A stretch of 64,000 nucleotides of DNA from the NCBI RefSeq assembly GCF_000826545.1, contig NZ_CDME01000010.1, positions 431,019 through 495,018 on the forward strand, written 5' to 3'. The position numbers and the translations under genes were made by a program. The stretch is from Kibdelosporangium sp. MJ126-NF4. GTDB lineage: Bacteria; Actinomycetota; Actinomycetes; Mycobacteriales; Pseudonocardiaceae. Shown here piece after piece: positions 36,701-44,455 of the stretch. The notes beneath the pieces were generated by a model. It saw nothing but the letters and a program-made list of their open reading frames with translations, had not been told where the DNA came from and did not search any database. Numbering within the stretch: position 1 is the first letter of the stretch; every line of letters begins with the position of its first letter.

Positions 36701-37153
36701 CCGACCGAGGCGGGGGAGTACACGTTGATCGTGGAGGCGAAGCGTCAGTCCGACAGCACGATCGAGCTGTCCAACGAGGTCACCACTTCGTGGCGGTTCA
36801 AGTCGTCCCATGTGGAGGGTAAGGCGGTGCTTCCGCTGATGGCCGTGCGTGCCAAGCCCGCTCTCGGGAAGGACAATGACGCACGGCGGTTGCTGCCCAC
36901 CGAGGTTCCGCTCGAGGTGGAGCGTCCGGCTGGGGTGACTGGTGATGTCCGGCGGGTGAGCGCGGCGGCTTCGTTCGACGGCGGGCGCACGTGGCACGAC
37001 CAGTTCGTGTTCCGCGACGGCCAGCAGTGGCGGGCTTTCGTGTGGGCTCCGCTGTTCTCGCCGTCGTCGACCGTGTCGCTGCGGTTGTCCGCGCAGGACA
37101 GCGCGGGCAACGCGGTGACGCAGACGATGATGAACGCCTACCGCCTGCGGTAG
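33788..37153 (+). CDS. Secreted S8 (subtilisin-family) serine peptidase, 1121 residues
   Basis: GTG start with TGGAGG 8 bases upstream. A signal peptide ends near TATA-AP (~28). A propeptide spans to ~195, then the S8 domain with Asp225 (VAVLDTGVDATHPDL), His257 (HGHGTHVAS), oxyanion Asn (VVAAGNDG) and Ser434 (SGTSMATPHVAG), so the triad is complete. About 600 further residues are beta-rich, including an Fn3-like domain after the catalytic part (TPKPVTRELVYRNTGTAPVD), and probably aid substrate binding or wall retention. Expected to degrade extracellular protein. Confidence 0.93.
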   Translation: MRRKARGLVNLFMVTVVGVATAQTATAAPAPTGTAGAGTDPTGPPRTVTLITGDRVTVNERAGQLPAISITPGPGRDGIRFQRNRDKSGWSVYPSDALPMITSGVLDRQLFRIDRLLADGYDDSRPTLPLIVEREPQLAAAALPGATSTRQLPSIGATAMAEQKDKAGEFWSSVAGPRAAQGGVRRIWLDAKVRANLDQSVPQIGAPTAWKNGYTGKDVKVAVLDTGVDATHPDLTGKLAGAKDFSGGDDPTDHHGHGTHVASTILGSGAASGGKYKGVAPDARLLAAKVLNDDGSGGYSGIVSGMEWAVEQGAKVVNLSLGATDTEDIDPLEAAVNRLSADKGVLFVVAAGNDGELGASTIGSPGSAGAALTVGAVDRADKLAYFSSRGPGKYDNAVKPEITAPGVGIVAARAAGVPANNPVGDHYQASSGTSMATPHVAGSVALLAQQHPDWPGDRLKAALTGTAKPTDGLTAFQQGAGRVDAARVTTQQVDANVSTVGFGSLPSEATPKPVTRELVYRNTGTAPVDLDLRLDVRDAEGKPAADGLITVSSPRVTVPAGGTASVTVTLDQGTRPRGAYGGTLIATSANGASVRTLISADLQRPQYDVNVKLLGREPGKAGGMVFITNLDTGLSKHYYITDGGGEVRMAQGRYLFMAEIHEMRDGDRIHPTLVAAPGTVIDTNKDVVLDGRGAKPVTVHTDRSDARSSGELVDFVEQVASGGTISHGWWQTRIFNDTNYAYVAPTTTNVPDFSFLVVTQLGKQNKEGRTENSPYLYNLRFPSKGRVPDVSAYRVRDHELARVSANYASTGSKQWGKLRTLPSPYANEDDLNDTWWFTSAVQLPTAREEFYSAGDLTWFKRLQVDNTSSNGNYSEMYEYRPSVRYQPGKQYQEGWNRAVAGPSLKYLTNTVREGDSLSIQLPVFAVNADEGTSVGAAAGRTRLLRDGKEIASVPRVPHFHFPDGGPVDFTVPTEAGEYTLIVEAKRQSDSTIELSNEVTTSWRFKSSHVEGKAVLPLMAVRAKPALGKDNDARRLLPTEVPLEVERPAGVTGDVRRVSAAASFDGGRTWHDQFVFRDGQQWRAFVWAPLFSPSSTVSLRLSAQDSAGNAVTQTMMNAYRLR

Positions 37154-37169
37154 GGAGTTGTCCAGGTCT

Positions 37170-37201
37170 CCGGCTCCGTCAGGGTTTCCTGTCGGAGTCG
37201 G
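37170..37201 (+). terminator. Hairpin after the subtilase gene
   Basis: CCGGCTCCG (37170-37178) and CGGAGTCGG (37193-37201) pair with one G-T position and a 14-base loop, 17 bases after the stop. Confidence 0.6.
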
Positions 37202-37266
37202 GGTCCCGGGCGGTTTCAGTGGTACGCCAGTAAGCGGTGAGATAGGCCGGGAGAGCGGGGTGAATG

Positions 37267-37725
37267 TCACTCTGCGCTGAGTGTCTTCCTGAAGTGGAAT
37301 GCCGGGATGATGTACCCCGACGACAGGTAGCGGCGGTGTGCGGCATGGCGGTGTGTGCCCGAGTCGAGGTGTACCTCCGTGCACCCCAACCGCGCAGCCT
37401 CCTCGTCGACCCACGTCAACAACCGGCCTGCGTGTCCCTGTCCGCGTGCCCCGGGCAACGTGCACAGGTCGTCGATGTAGACATGCTTGCCCCAGACGAG
37501 GCTCGTCAGCAGCCGGAACCCGGCGGCCGAGACCACTGCGCCGCTGGCGTCGAACACGCCGACCAGCCGGTACCCCTCACCTCGCTGCACCTTCACTTTC
37601 TCAAGGAACTCCGTTGGCCCGGTCAGGTGTGGCCGCAACTCCTTGAGGACGGGGTACGCCAGTTCGGTGGTGGTCTCGTCGAGTTCCGCGATGGTCAGGG
37701 CGGCTGCCTGGGCGTGTTTGGTCAT
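37267..37725 (-). CDS. GNAT-family N-acetyltransferase
   Basis: 152 residues from ATG 37725. The acetyl-CoA loop is LPGARGQGHAGRLLTWV (R/Q-x-x-G-x-G/A type), preceded by the DDLC strand (VYIDDLCTLP) and followed by VHLDSGTHRHAAHRRYLSSGY. The substrate is unknown; DSG-x-x-R-x-x-A-x-x-x-Y is common in GNATs acting on small amines. Confidence 0.85.
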   Translation of the reverse strand: MTKHAQAAALTIAELDETTTELAYPVLKELRPHLTGPTEFLEKVKVQRGEGYRLVGVFDASGAVVSAAGFRLLTSLVWGKHVYIDDLCTLPGARGQGHAGRLLTWVDEEAARLGCTEVHLDSGTHRHAAHRRYLSSGYIIPAFHFRKTLSAE

Positions 37726-37748
37726 GTGGTCATGATCCAGCGGGCAAG

Positions 37749-37791
37749 TGGCATCTTCGAAGTGCCATTTCCAACAATTCCCAAGATGCCA
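37749..37791. promoter_or_regulatory. Inverted repeat in the divergent GNAT/RtcB gap
   Basis: TGGCATCTT (37749-37757) and AAGATGCCA (37783-37791) are perfect 9-bp arms. The left arm is also part of a local near-palindrome, TGGCATCTTCGAAGTGCCA. It lies 24 bases upstream of the GNAT start and ~100 upstream of the ligase gene. A shared operator is likely; no regulator gene is adjacent. Confidence 0.5.
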
Positions 37792-37894
37792 TTCGCAAAA
37801 TCGATTGCCGTGCGTCACCGCTTGGGAGAACCTGGGGCCATGACGTTCTGACGGACAGACCCCATGGCCATGAGCCGTCCATTCCCACCTTCTT

Positions 37895-39082
37895 GTGAAG
37901 AGAGCGTCTCTCTTGTCTTCCCAACACCTTCGGCCCCAACACCTTCAGCAGAGCACTGATCCGGCTTCCGTCACCGTGTTCGCCTCGCCGACGAGCTGGA
38001 TCGAGTCCGATGCCGTCGATCAATGCCACCAGGTGGCCGCGCTCGACGGCATGATCCACGTCGCGGGCATGCCGGACCTGCACCCTGGCAAGGGTGCGCC
38101 CATTGGCGCCGCCATGGCGTCGAACGTGCTGTACCCGTTTCTCGTCGGGTCGGACATCGGGTGCGGGATCGCCGTGTTCCCGATCGCCCTCAAGCGGGTC
38201 GTGCTCGAACGGCTCGCAGCGAGGTTCCCCGACCTCGACCAGGAGCCCGATGACGACGACCCGGCGTGGGACTTCGTGGACGGCGAGATTCCCGGCGGTC
38301 ACCGTGCGGGCCTCGGCACGCTCGGGCGAGGCAACCATTTCGTCGAGTTGGCGCGCGTCGACACCGTACTGGCGGCCGATCACGCCCACCGTCTCGGGCT
38401 GGCCGGTGGCGACCTGGTCCTGATCGTCCACAGTGGATCGAGAGGGCTCGGTGAGCGGATCCTCCGCGCGCACACCGAGGTGCATGGCGCCGGTCCGGCG
38501 GCCGATCCCGCCGCGTATCTCGCGCAGCACGACGACGCTGTGCGTTGGGGAGCGCTCAACCGGCGTCTGATGGCTTCTCGGGTTGCCCTCGCACTGGGTG
38601 CGGAGCCCGCTGACCCGGTCGTCGACCAGTGCCACAACCTGGTCGAGATCCGCGACGGCGCCTACCTGCACCGCAAGGGCGTGGCCCCGGGTGATGGCTG
38701 TGACGTCCTCATCGCGGGAACACGCGGAACCCGTTCCTACCTGGTAGCCGGGCATGCGGGAGCGGAGGCCAACTACTCCGTGGCACACGGCGCGGGCCGC
38801 AAGATGTCCCGAGCCGATGCCCTTCGTCGCGGCAAGGCCAAGCACACAGTCGACCAACTGCGCACCACGCCCGTGGGATCACTGGTGGTGTGCGGTGACC
38901 GTCAACTGCTCTTCGAAGAGGCGCCAACGGTGTACAAGCGCATTGAGCAAGTGATAGGTGACCTGACTGAGCACGGCCTGGCCACGCCGATCGCCACCAC
39001 TGTCCCGCTGGTGACGTACAAGACGTCCGATCCGCACTACACCCGCCGTGACCGTCGGGCGAAAGCGGTGCGCCACCGTTGA
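37895..39082 (+). CDS. RtcB-family RNA ligase-like protein (RctB type)
   Basis: 395 residues from GTG 37895, or 368 from GTG 37976, which lies closer to the family start (VFASPTSWIESDAV). Conserved RtcB motifs are present: HPGKGAPIGAAM, VGSDIGCGIAVF (metal Cys), GRGNHFVEL, VHSGSRGLGE and the guanylylated-His motif SVAHGAGRKMSR. RtcB joins 2',3'-cyclic phosphate and 5'-OH RNA ends with GTP and Mn, in RNA repair. It resembles the shorter release factor H-coupled RctB group, but no prfH or archease gene is nearby. A 7-bp hairpin (37898-37914) overlaps the first codons if the upstream start is used. Confidence 0.85.
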   Translation: MKRASLLSSQHLRPQHLQQSTDPASVTVFASPTSWIESDAVDQCHQVAALDGMIHVAGMPDLHPGKGAPIGAAMASNVLYPFLVGSDIGCGIAVFPIALKRVVLERLAARFPDLDQEPDDDDPAWDFVDGEIPGGHRAGLGTLGRGNHFVELARVDTVLAADHAHRLGLAGGDLVLIVHSGSRGLGERILRAHTEVHGAGPAADPAAYLAQHDDAVRWGALNRRLMASRVALALGAEPADPVVDQCHNLVEIRDGAYLHRKGVAPGDGCDVLIAGTRGTRSYLVAGHAGAEANYSVAHGAGRKMSRADALRRGKAKHTVDQLRTTPVGSLVVCGDRQLLFEEAPTVYKRIEQVIGDLTEHGLATPIATTVPLVTYKTSDPHYTRRDRRAKAVRHR

Positions 39083-39087
39083 AGGAA

Positions 39088-39118
39088 GCCGGAGGCGGCA
39101 GGGGGTACCGCCTCCGGC
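39088..39118. terminator. Bidirectional hairpin terminator
   Basis: GCCGGAGGCGG (39088-39098) and CCGCCTCCGGC (39108-39118) are perfect 11-bp arms with a 9-base loop, between the convergent RtcB-like and DNRLRE genes. Confidence 0.85.
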
Positions 39119-39129
39119 AAGGAAGGGGA

Positions 39130-39816
39130 TCAGCCGTTCTGCGGTGTGCTTTCGTACGTGACCACCAGGTGCGGCGCCTGGCCGGTCTGTGCGGTGCCGT
39201 ACTTGCGCCACCCGCTCTTGTCCTGCTCGCTGGTGCTGGTCAGGCCGAAGGTGGCCGTCGCGGAGCCCAGATCGACGAAGTCGGCGACCGCACCGGCCAC
39301 GCGGAAACTGGTCCAGCGTGCGCCGTCGCAGTACCCGGGCTCCGACTGGTTCTGTACATTGAGGATGGTGGGCTGGCTGTTCCACGTCGTGCCGGGGGTG
39401 ACCGGCGTCGTCGCCCGCAGCGAGACGGAACTCGGGCCGCACGTCGCGGAGTGCGCGCCGAAGACCCTCAGTTCGGCGCTCAGGATCCGCTTGCCGGTCA
39501 GTGACGCGATGTCGAACTGGAAGTAGGACCGTGCGACGGTGTACGGGTCGCTCCAACCGTTGTAACCGGCGGGCGCGCGGTTGTCACCAGTCGAGGCGCC
39601 GTTCCAGTGGGCGCTGCCGGGAGACGCGCTGTAGACGGCCGTCCACGCGACCGCGTTGTGCAGCGACTGCCCCGGCGTGAGTTGCTGCCGCAGGGTGTCG
39701 GTTCCGTCCGCGTTGGCGGTGGTTCCGTTCACCGGTGCTGCGGCCAGCGCGGCCTGCGCCGGTACCAGGGTTCCGGCAGCGACGACACCGGCGAGCAACA
39801 AACGTCTGGCTCTCAT
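39130..39816 (-). CDS. Secreted DNRLRE-domain-like protein
   Basis: 228 residues, ATG 39816 with AAGGGGATCC upstream. The signal peptide ends near ALA-AA (~26). The mature part is a single beta-sandwich following the DNRLRE/CBM96 pattern: RSYFQFDIASLTGKRILSAE, then TWNSQP and the end GQAPHLVVTYES. Two cysteines (TCGPSS, YCDGAR) may form a disulfide. Such modules bind carbohydrate or serve as spacers; here it stands alone, so a surface or matrix protein is likely. Confidence 0.75.
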   Translation of the reverse strand: MRARRLLLAGVVAAGTLVPAQAALAAAPVNGTTANADGTDTLRQQLTPGQSLHNAVAWTAVYSASPGSAHWNGASTGDNRAPAGYNGWSDPYTVARSYFQFDIASLTGKRILSAELRVFGAHSATCGPSSVSLRATTPVTPGTTWNSQPTILNVQNQSEPGYCDGARWTSFRVAGAVADFVDLGSATATFGLTSTSEQDKSGWRKYGTAQTGQAPHLVVTYESTPQNG

Positions 39817-40032
39817 GGATCCCCTTCAGTTGATCGGCCACACAGTGACATCTGGAGAGGTTTGGTCCGGTGAGTCACCGGCGACAGCCATCCGCGCACG
39901 ATCGACCGCCTCCCCCGGTAGACGTCTCCGCTCAGCCTGCATGCCTGTCGATCATGGGTGCAAAGGGTTTCATTTTCCAGTGAATCTCCCGGTTGGTTGC
40001 CAGGGCTCGGCGATGGGGACAGCATCGAAGGG

Positions 40033-41352
40033 GTGAGTTCCGAATGGCAGGAGATTCCCGGGCCGGTTGCGACGCCCCCGGACGGCAACCTGGCCGACAT
40101 CGCGGCAGCAGGCGGTCTGCACACGTATCAGCTCGAACTACACGAGACCTACGGGCCGGTCGCCCGGTTCGAGTTGCCCGGCACGCGAGTGGTGTCGGTG
40201 GCGGACCCGGAACTGTTGGCTGGCACATCCAGGATCAACCGGCGACCACAGGAGTTGTTCGAGTTCCTCTCGCCGCTGTTCGAGGCGGGCAACCTGCAGA
40301 CCATCAATGAGCGGGAACACGTGCCCTGGCGGCGGTTGCTGTTGTCGGCGCTGGGCAACCACCGGTCGCACGAGGCGCATTTCGAGTCGTTCACGCGGAT
40401 GACGGTCGAACTGGCCGACCGGTGGGCGGCAGACGGCGGGAATGTCGCGCTGCAGGAGGATCTCAGCGCGCTGTCGTTGCGGCTCATCTGCGAGTACGCG
40501 CTCGGCAGCGATCTCGGATCGACCGGCCGGACCAGCGCGGCCTTCCGTGACCTGATCGCCGAATACCTGGCACAGCAGTACGGTCTGCCGTCCACGATCG
40601 GGCCGGAAGGTGCCGCCGAGGCGCTGGCGTACGTGCGCGAGACCGTCACCGAGGTCCTTGCGGCGAAAGGGGAGCGCACCGGGCTGGTGGGACTGTTGGC
40701 CGACTCGGGGTGGGAACCGGCGCGGATCAGGGACACCGTGCTGGTCGTCGTGATGGCCGGTTACCACACGTCCGGGGTGGCGGTGTCGTGGGCGCTGCAC
40801 CTGCTGGCCGACCATCCCGACATCGCCCGGCGTCTGCGGGACGAGCTTGACCGCGTGCTCGGCGACCGTCCCACACCGACCTACGACGACCTGCGCTCGC
40901 TCGACTACCTCGAACGGGTCGTGAAGGAGGCGATGCGGCGCTACCCGCCCGGTCCGTACGCCGCCAGGGAACTGGCCGAGGACATGGCGCTCGGCGACTA
41001 CCACCTCCCGGCGGGCACCACGCTGATGTACCCGATCTGGGCGCTGCACCTCAATCCGGCGCACTGGCCCGACCCGTACCGGTTCGACCCCGACCGGTTC
41101 ACCCCGGCCGCCTCCGAGGGACGGCCGAAGTTCGCCTTCGTCCCGTTCGGCTTCGGGCCCCGCAGTTGCGAAGGCGCCGCGCTGGCGATGGCGGAGATCA
41201 AGCTGATGGTCGCCGTCCTGGTGAAGCGCTTCGAGTTCACACCGGTGCCAGGGCACGTCGTCACGCCCGTCGAACGGTTCGTGCTGTGGGCACGTGACGA
41301 CATCAGGATGACCGTCACTCCGCGTGCGTCTGACGTGCGCATGCGTTGCTAG
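40033..41352 (+). CDS. Cytochrome P450
   Basis: About 439 residues from GTG 40033. GAAGG is directly adjacent, so a slightly different start is possible. The oxygen-binding I-helix is AGYHTSGVAVSW, the K-helix E-x-x-R is KEAMRRYPPGPY, and the heme-binding loop FGFGPRSCEG has Cys379. The length and the class resemble bacterial P450s of the CYP102/CYP4-like, lipid-active kind more than macrolide P450s. No ferredoxin or reductase gene is adjacent. Its stop TAG and the convergent MFS stop share one CTAG. Confidence 0.92.
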   Translation: MSSEWQEIPGPVATPPDGNLADIAAAGGLHTYQLELHETYGPVARFELPGTRVVSVADPELLAGTSRINRRPQELFEFLSPLFEAGNLQTINEREHVPWRRLLLSALGNHRSHEAHFESFTRMTVELADRWAADGGNVALQEDLSALSLRLICEYALGSDLGSTGRTSAAFRDLIAEYLAQQYGLPSTIGPEGAAEALAYVRETVTEVLAAKGERTGLVGLLADSGWEPARIRDTVLVVVMAGYHTSGVAVSWALHLLADHPDIARRLRDELDRVLGDRPTPTYDDLRSLDYLERVVKEAMRRYPPGPYAARELAEDMALGDYHLPAGTTLMYPIWALHLNPAHWPDPYRFDPDRFTPAASEGRPKFAFVPFGFGPRSCEGAALAMAEIKLMVAVLVKRFEFTPVPGHVVTPVERFVLWARDDIRMTVTPRASDVRMRC

Positions 41353-42785
41353 TGCTGGGAGTGCTTGGGCAGGAGGCCGACCAGCAGCAGCGCCAGGACG
41401 TGGAGCCCGGCACAGATGCCGAACACCAACTGGGCGGCGGCGAAGTAGGACGGGCTGGCGGGCTGTCCAACTCGGACGAAGAACACGGTGCCGAGCGCGG
41501 CGACGCCGATGGCGCCCGCGAACTGCTGGGCGGCGTTGAGCACGCCCGCGCCGGTGCCGACCTCCCGGGGAGTGGCGTCACCGAGGATGAAGTCGAACAG
41601 GGGGATGAACAGCATCCCGGAGCCGAAGCCGGTCACGAGCAGGGCCGGTGTCAGCCGCCACACGGTGATGGCGTCGCCCCAGTGCGCGGTGGACCACAGG
41701 AGGACGAGCAGGCCGACGACGGTGATGGCCAGTCCCACACGCAGGTTGGCGCGTCCGAGCTTCTCGGCGAGCACCGCGCCTGACAGCAGGGTGGCGACCG
41801 CGGTGCCGACTGCCCAGGGGATCAGCGCGAAGCCGGTCCGCAGCGGCGTCCAGCCAAGACCCAACTGCAACAGCAGGTTGATGACCAGGACGAACGCGCT
41901 GAGTGCGGCGTAGAACCCGCCGACGATCAGCAGACCGACAACGAAGCTGCGCCTGCGCAACAGCGACGGCGTGATGACCGGGTGGTCGCTGCGGCGTTCG
42001 GACATGCCGAACAGTCCGAAGGCGACCAGCCCGGCGACGATCATCGCGTAGGTCCACGCGGGCCAGCCCAGGTCACGTCCCTGGATGAGCGGCACGATCA
42101 GCAGCGCGGAACCGGCGGTGAGCAGGCCGACACCGCGCAGGTCGAGTCGGGCGCCGCGGTCCTCGCCGCTGTGGCGGGGCATGACCCACCAGGCGAGCGC
42201 GGCGGCGACGACACCGAACGGGACGTTGATCAGGAAGATCGAGCGCCACTGGCTGCCGAACAGGTCGATGTGCAGCAGCCAGCCTGCCAGGATCGGCCCG
42301 GCCACCATGGCGATGCCCATGATCGGGCCGAAGGGCATCAGCGCCCTGCGCAGGTGCTCGGGCGGGAAAACGATCTTCACCAGGGCCATGCCCTGCGGGA
42401 TCATCACCGACCCGAACAGGCCCTGGAACACGCGGGCGACGATCAGGAACCCGGGACCGGGCGCGAGGCCGCACGCCAGTGACGCGAGCGTGAAGCCGAC
42501 CATGCCGATCAGGAACAGCCTGCGGCGGCCGAGCAGGTCGCCGAGTCGGCCGGAGGTGACCAGGCCGAGGGCGAAGGCTGCCGTGTAGGCGGACAGCACC
42601 CACTGCAGGGTCATCGGGCCGCCGCCGAGATCGGCGCGGATTTCCGGGCCCGCGAGGGTGGCGACGCTGGTGTCGATGAGGTCCATCAGTTCGGCGATGA
42701 CCACGACGACCAGGACCAACCAGGCTTTGCGGACGGGGAGCGGGTCCACTCTGACCGGCTTCGACGAACTAAGTTCGATAGTCAC
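41349..42785 (-). CDS. MFS drug efflux transporter, DHA2 (EmrB/QacA) type
   Basis: 478 residues from GTG 42785, with about 14 predicted helices. Motif A is SGRLGDLLGRRRLFLIG and a DHA2-type motif D1 is IDTSVATLAGPEIRADL. It is divergent from a TetR gene with three operator copies between or overlapping the starts, so it is a TetR-controlled, probably drug- or metabolite-induced pump. The first operator copy (42766-42776) lies within its codons 4-7. Confidence 0.92.
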   Translation of the reverse strand: MTIELSSSKPVRVDPLPVRKAWLVLVVVVIAELMDLIDTSVATLAGPEIRADLGGGPMTLQWVLSAYTAAFALGLVTSGRLGDLLGRRRLFLIGMVGFTLASLACGLAPGPGFLIVARVFQGLFGSVMIPQGMALVKIVFPPEHLRRALMPFGPIMGIAMVAGPILAGWLLHIDLFGSQWRSIFLINVPFGVVAAALAWWVMPRHSGEDRGARLDLRGVGLLTAGSALLIVPLIQGRDLGWPAWTYAMIVAGLVAFGLFGMSERRSDHPVITPSLLRRRSFVVGLLIVGGFYAALSAFVLVINLLLQLGLGWTPLRTGFALIPWAVGTAVATLLSGAVLAEKLGRANLRVGLAITVVGLLVLLWSTAHWGDAITVWRLTPALLVTGFGSGMLFIPLFDFILGDATPREVGTGAGVLNAAQQFAGAIGVAALGTVFFVRVGQPASPSYFAAAQLVFGICAGLHVLALLLVGLLPKHSQH

Positions 42786-42815
42786 GAACTAAGTTCTAGA
42801 CAACGAACTTAGTTC
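42766..42815. promoter_or_regulatory. Three TetR-type operators between MFS and TetR genes
   Basis: GAACTAAGTTC at 42766-42776 and 42786-42796, and its reverse complement GAACTTAGTTC at 42805-42815. Spacing is 20 and 19 bp, about two helical turns, so bound dimers would sit on the same face. A TATAGT sequence at 42825-42830 could be the TetR gene's -10, placing transcription start near its ATG (42838) and suggesting a leaderless mRNA. Confidence 0.85.
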
Positions 42816-42837
42816 GTGTCAAGTTATAGTGATCGAC

Positions 42838-43581
42838 ATGGCCACCGACCCCAGACAGCGCCGTGCGACCCGGCACGCGCAGCCCGCCTCGGACTCCCCG
42901 TCGACCGCGCCGCGCAAGACACCCATCACGGTCGACCGGATCACCGACGCCGCGCTGCAGGTCATCGCCACCGAGGGCTACGACGCGCTGACGATCCGCC
43001 GGGTCGCCGCCCTGCTCAACACCGGGCCGTCCTCGCTGTACGCGCACATCCTCAACAAGGAGGACCTCGACGACCTGATCGTCGCCCGGCTCTACGCCGA
43101 AGTCGAGCTGCCCGAGCCCGACCCGGCCACGTGGCGTGCGCAGATCCTGACCGTGTACGCCCAGATCCGCGACCAGTACCTGAAGTACCCCGGTGTCTCC
43201 CGTGCCGCGATGGCGATGGTCCCCACCCATCTCGAAACACTGCGGGTCGGCGAAGGAATACTGGCGATCCTGCTCGCCGGAGGCATCGAACCGCGGACTG
43301 CCGCATGGGCGCGCGACGCGCTCACCCTCTACGTCGGCGCCTATGCCTTGGAACGATCGCTTGTCCAACAACGGCAACAACACCACGATGACGACTGGGT
43401 GCTAAGCCGTGAGGAACTCGTCAGCCGGTTCAGTGCGCTGCCCGCCGACAGTTTCCCGCACACCCGGCGCCACGCGGCGGAACTGACCTCCGGCACGGGA
43501 CACGACCGATTCGACTTCACCCTGAGCCTGCTCATCGACAACCTCGACGCGCGCACCATCCACATCAACCAGAAGTGGTGA
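42838..43581 (+). CDS. TetR-family transcriptional repressor
   Basis: 247 residues from ATG 42838 (a GTG lies 9 bases upstream). The N-terminal HTH is ITDAALQVIATEGYDALTIR followed by RVAALLNTGPSSLYAHILNK. The ligand-binding part resembles the TetR_C drug-sensor group with DALTLYVGAYALE. There is no obvious ribosome site, which fits a leaderless transcript. It should repress itself and the divergent pump by binding the three GAACTWAGTTC sites. Confidence 0.92.
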   Translation: MATDPRQRRATRHAQPASDSPSTAPRKTPITVDRITDAALQVIATEGYDALTIRRVAALLNTGPSSLYAHILNKEDLDDLIVARLYAEVELPEPDPATWRAQILTVYAQIRDQYLKYPGVSRAAMAMVPTHLETLRVGEGILAILLAGGIEPRTAAWARDALTLYVGAYALERSLVQQRQQHHDDDWVLSREELVSRFSALPADSFPHTRRHAAELTSGTGHDRFDFTLSLLIDNLDARTIHINQKW

Positions 43582-43588
43582 CGACTAC

Positions 43589-44368
43589 ATGGAACAGGGC
43601 GCACGGTCACGTCTGGCCTCGTCGTTCGGCACGGCCGCGGTCGCCTACGCCGAACACCGCCCGGACTACGCCCCGGCCGCGGTGCGTTGGGCGCTGGAGT
43701 CCGCGCCCGGTCCGCGAGTGCTCGATCTCGGCGCTGGAACCGGCAAACTCACCGGCACAGTGACCGCGCTGGGCGCTGACGTCATCGCGGTCGAGCCTGA
43801 TCCGGCGATGCTGGCCGAGTTGCGGCAAGCGTGGCCGTCTGTGCGTGCTCTGTCAGGTAGCGCTGAGGCGATACCGCTGCCGGACGGCTCCGTCGACGCT
43901 GTGCTGGCCGGGAATGCCCTGCACTGGTTCGACATGGCCGTCGCCGGGCCGGAGATGGCGAGGGTTCTCGCGCCGGGCGGCGTTCTGGCTGGCTTGTGGA
44001 ACGTGATGGACAACCGGGTCGACTGGGTTGCCGGGCTTGAGAAGGTCAGTGGGAGCGCGGCCATTGGCCCGCGGGACACACTCAGCAGTTGGCGTGCCGC
44101 GACGGAAGACCTGCACCTTCCCCGAAATGGCGTGGCTGCCCTGTTCGGCTCGCCGGAACAGGCCGAGTTTCCGCACGGGCAGCGTCGTACCGCTGACTCT
44201 CTCGTCGCGACTCTCGCGACGCGAGCCGGGGTGCTGATTCTGCCGGAACCGGAGCGAGCAGCCATGTTCGGCCGGATCAGCGGTTTTCTCTCGAGCCGAC
44301 CGGAAACCGCCAACGGCGAGTTCACCCTCCCGATGCTGACCGGCGTTCTGCGCGTCCGGCAGCTGTGA
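43589..44368 (+). CDS. Class I SAM-dependent methyltransferase
   Basis: 259 residues starting 7 bases after the TetR stop, so probably co-transcribed. Motif I is VLDLGAGTGKLTG, motif II IAVEPDP, the post-I region GSAEAIPLPDGSVDAVLAG, then LHWFD, as in small-molecule methyltransferases of the UbiE/TAM-like group. With a P450 and an efflux pump in the same neighbourhood it could act on a xenobiotic or secondary metabolite, but that is position-based. Confidence 0.88.
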   Translation: MEQGARSRLASSFGTAAVAYAEHRPDYAPAAVRWALESAPGPRVLDLGAGTGKLTGTVTALGADVIAVEPDPAMLAELRQAWPSVRALSGSAEAIPLPDGSVDAVLAGNALHWFDMAVAGPEMARVLAPGGVLAGLWNVMDNRVDWVAGLEKVSGSAAIGPRDTLSSWRAATEDLHLPRNGVAALFGSPEQAEFPHGQRRTADSLVATLATRAGVLILPEPERAAMFGRISGFLSSRPETANGEFTLPMLTGVLRVRQL

Positions 44369-44455
44369 ACACCACAACCGCCCGATACATCAAATAACGA
44401 AGTCACACCAAGGAGCCGCGTGATCTTGGAATCGGCGCGGCCGTAACCTACTGCC

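Noticed and set aside
34304..37465. A 1053-codon frame antisense to the subtilase gene, and similar long antisense frames at 18952-20988, 28154-29995 and 47624-49576
   Set aside because: They are third-position GC shadows of well-supported genes with Arg/His/Gly-rich nonsense composition.
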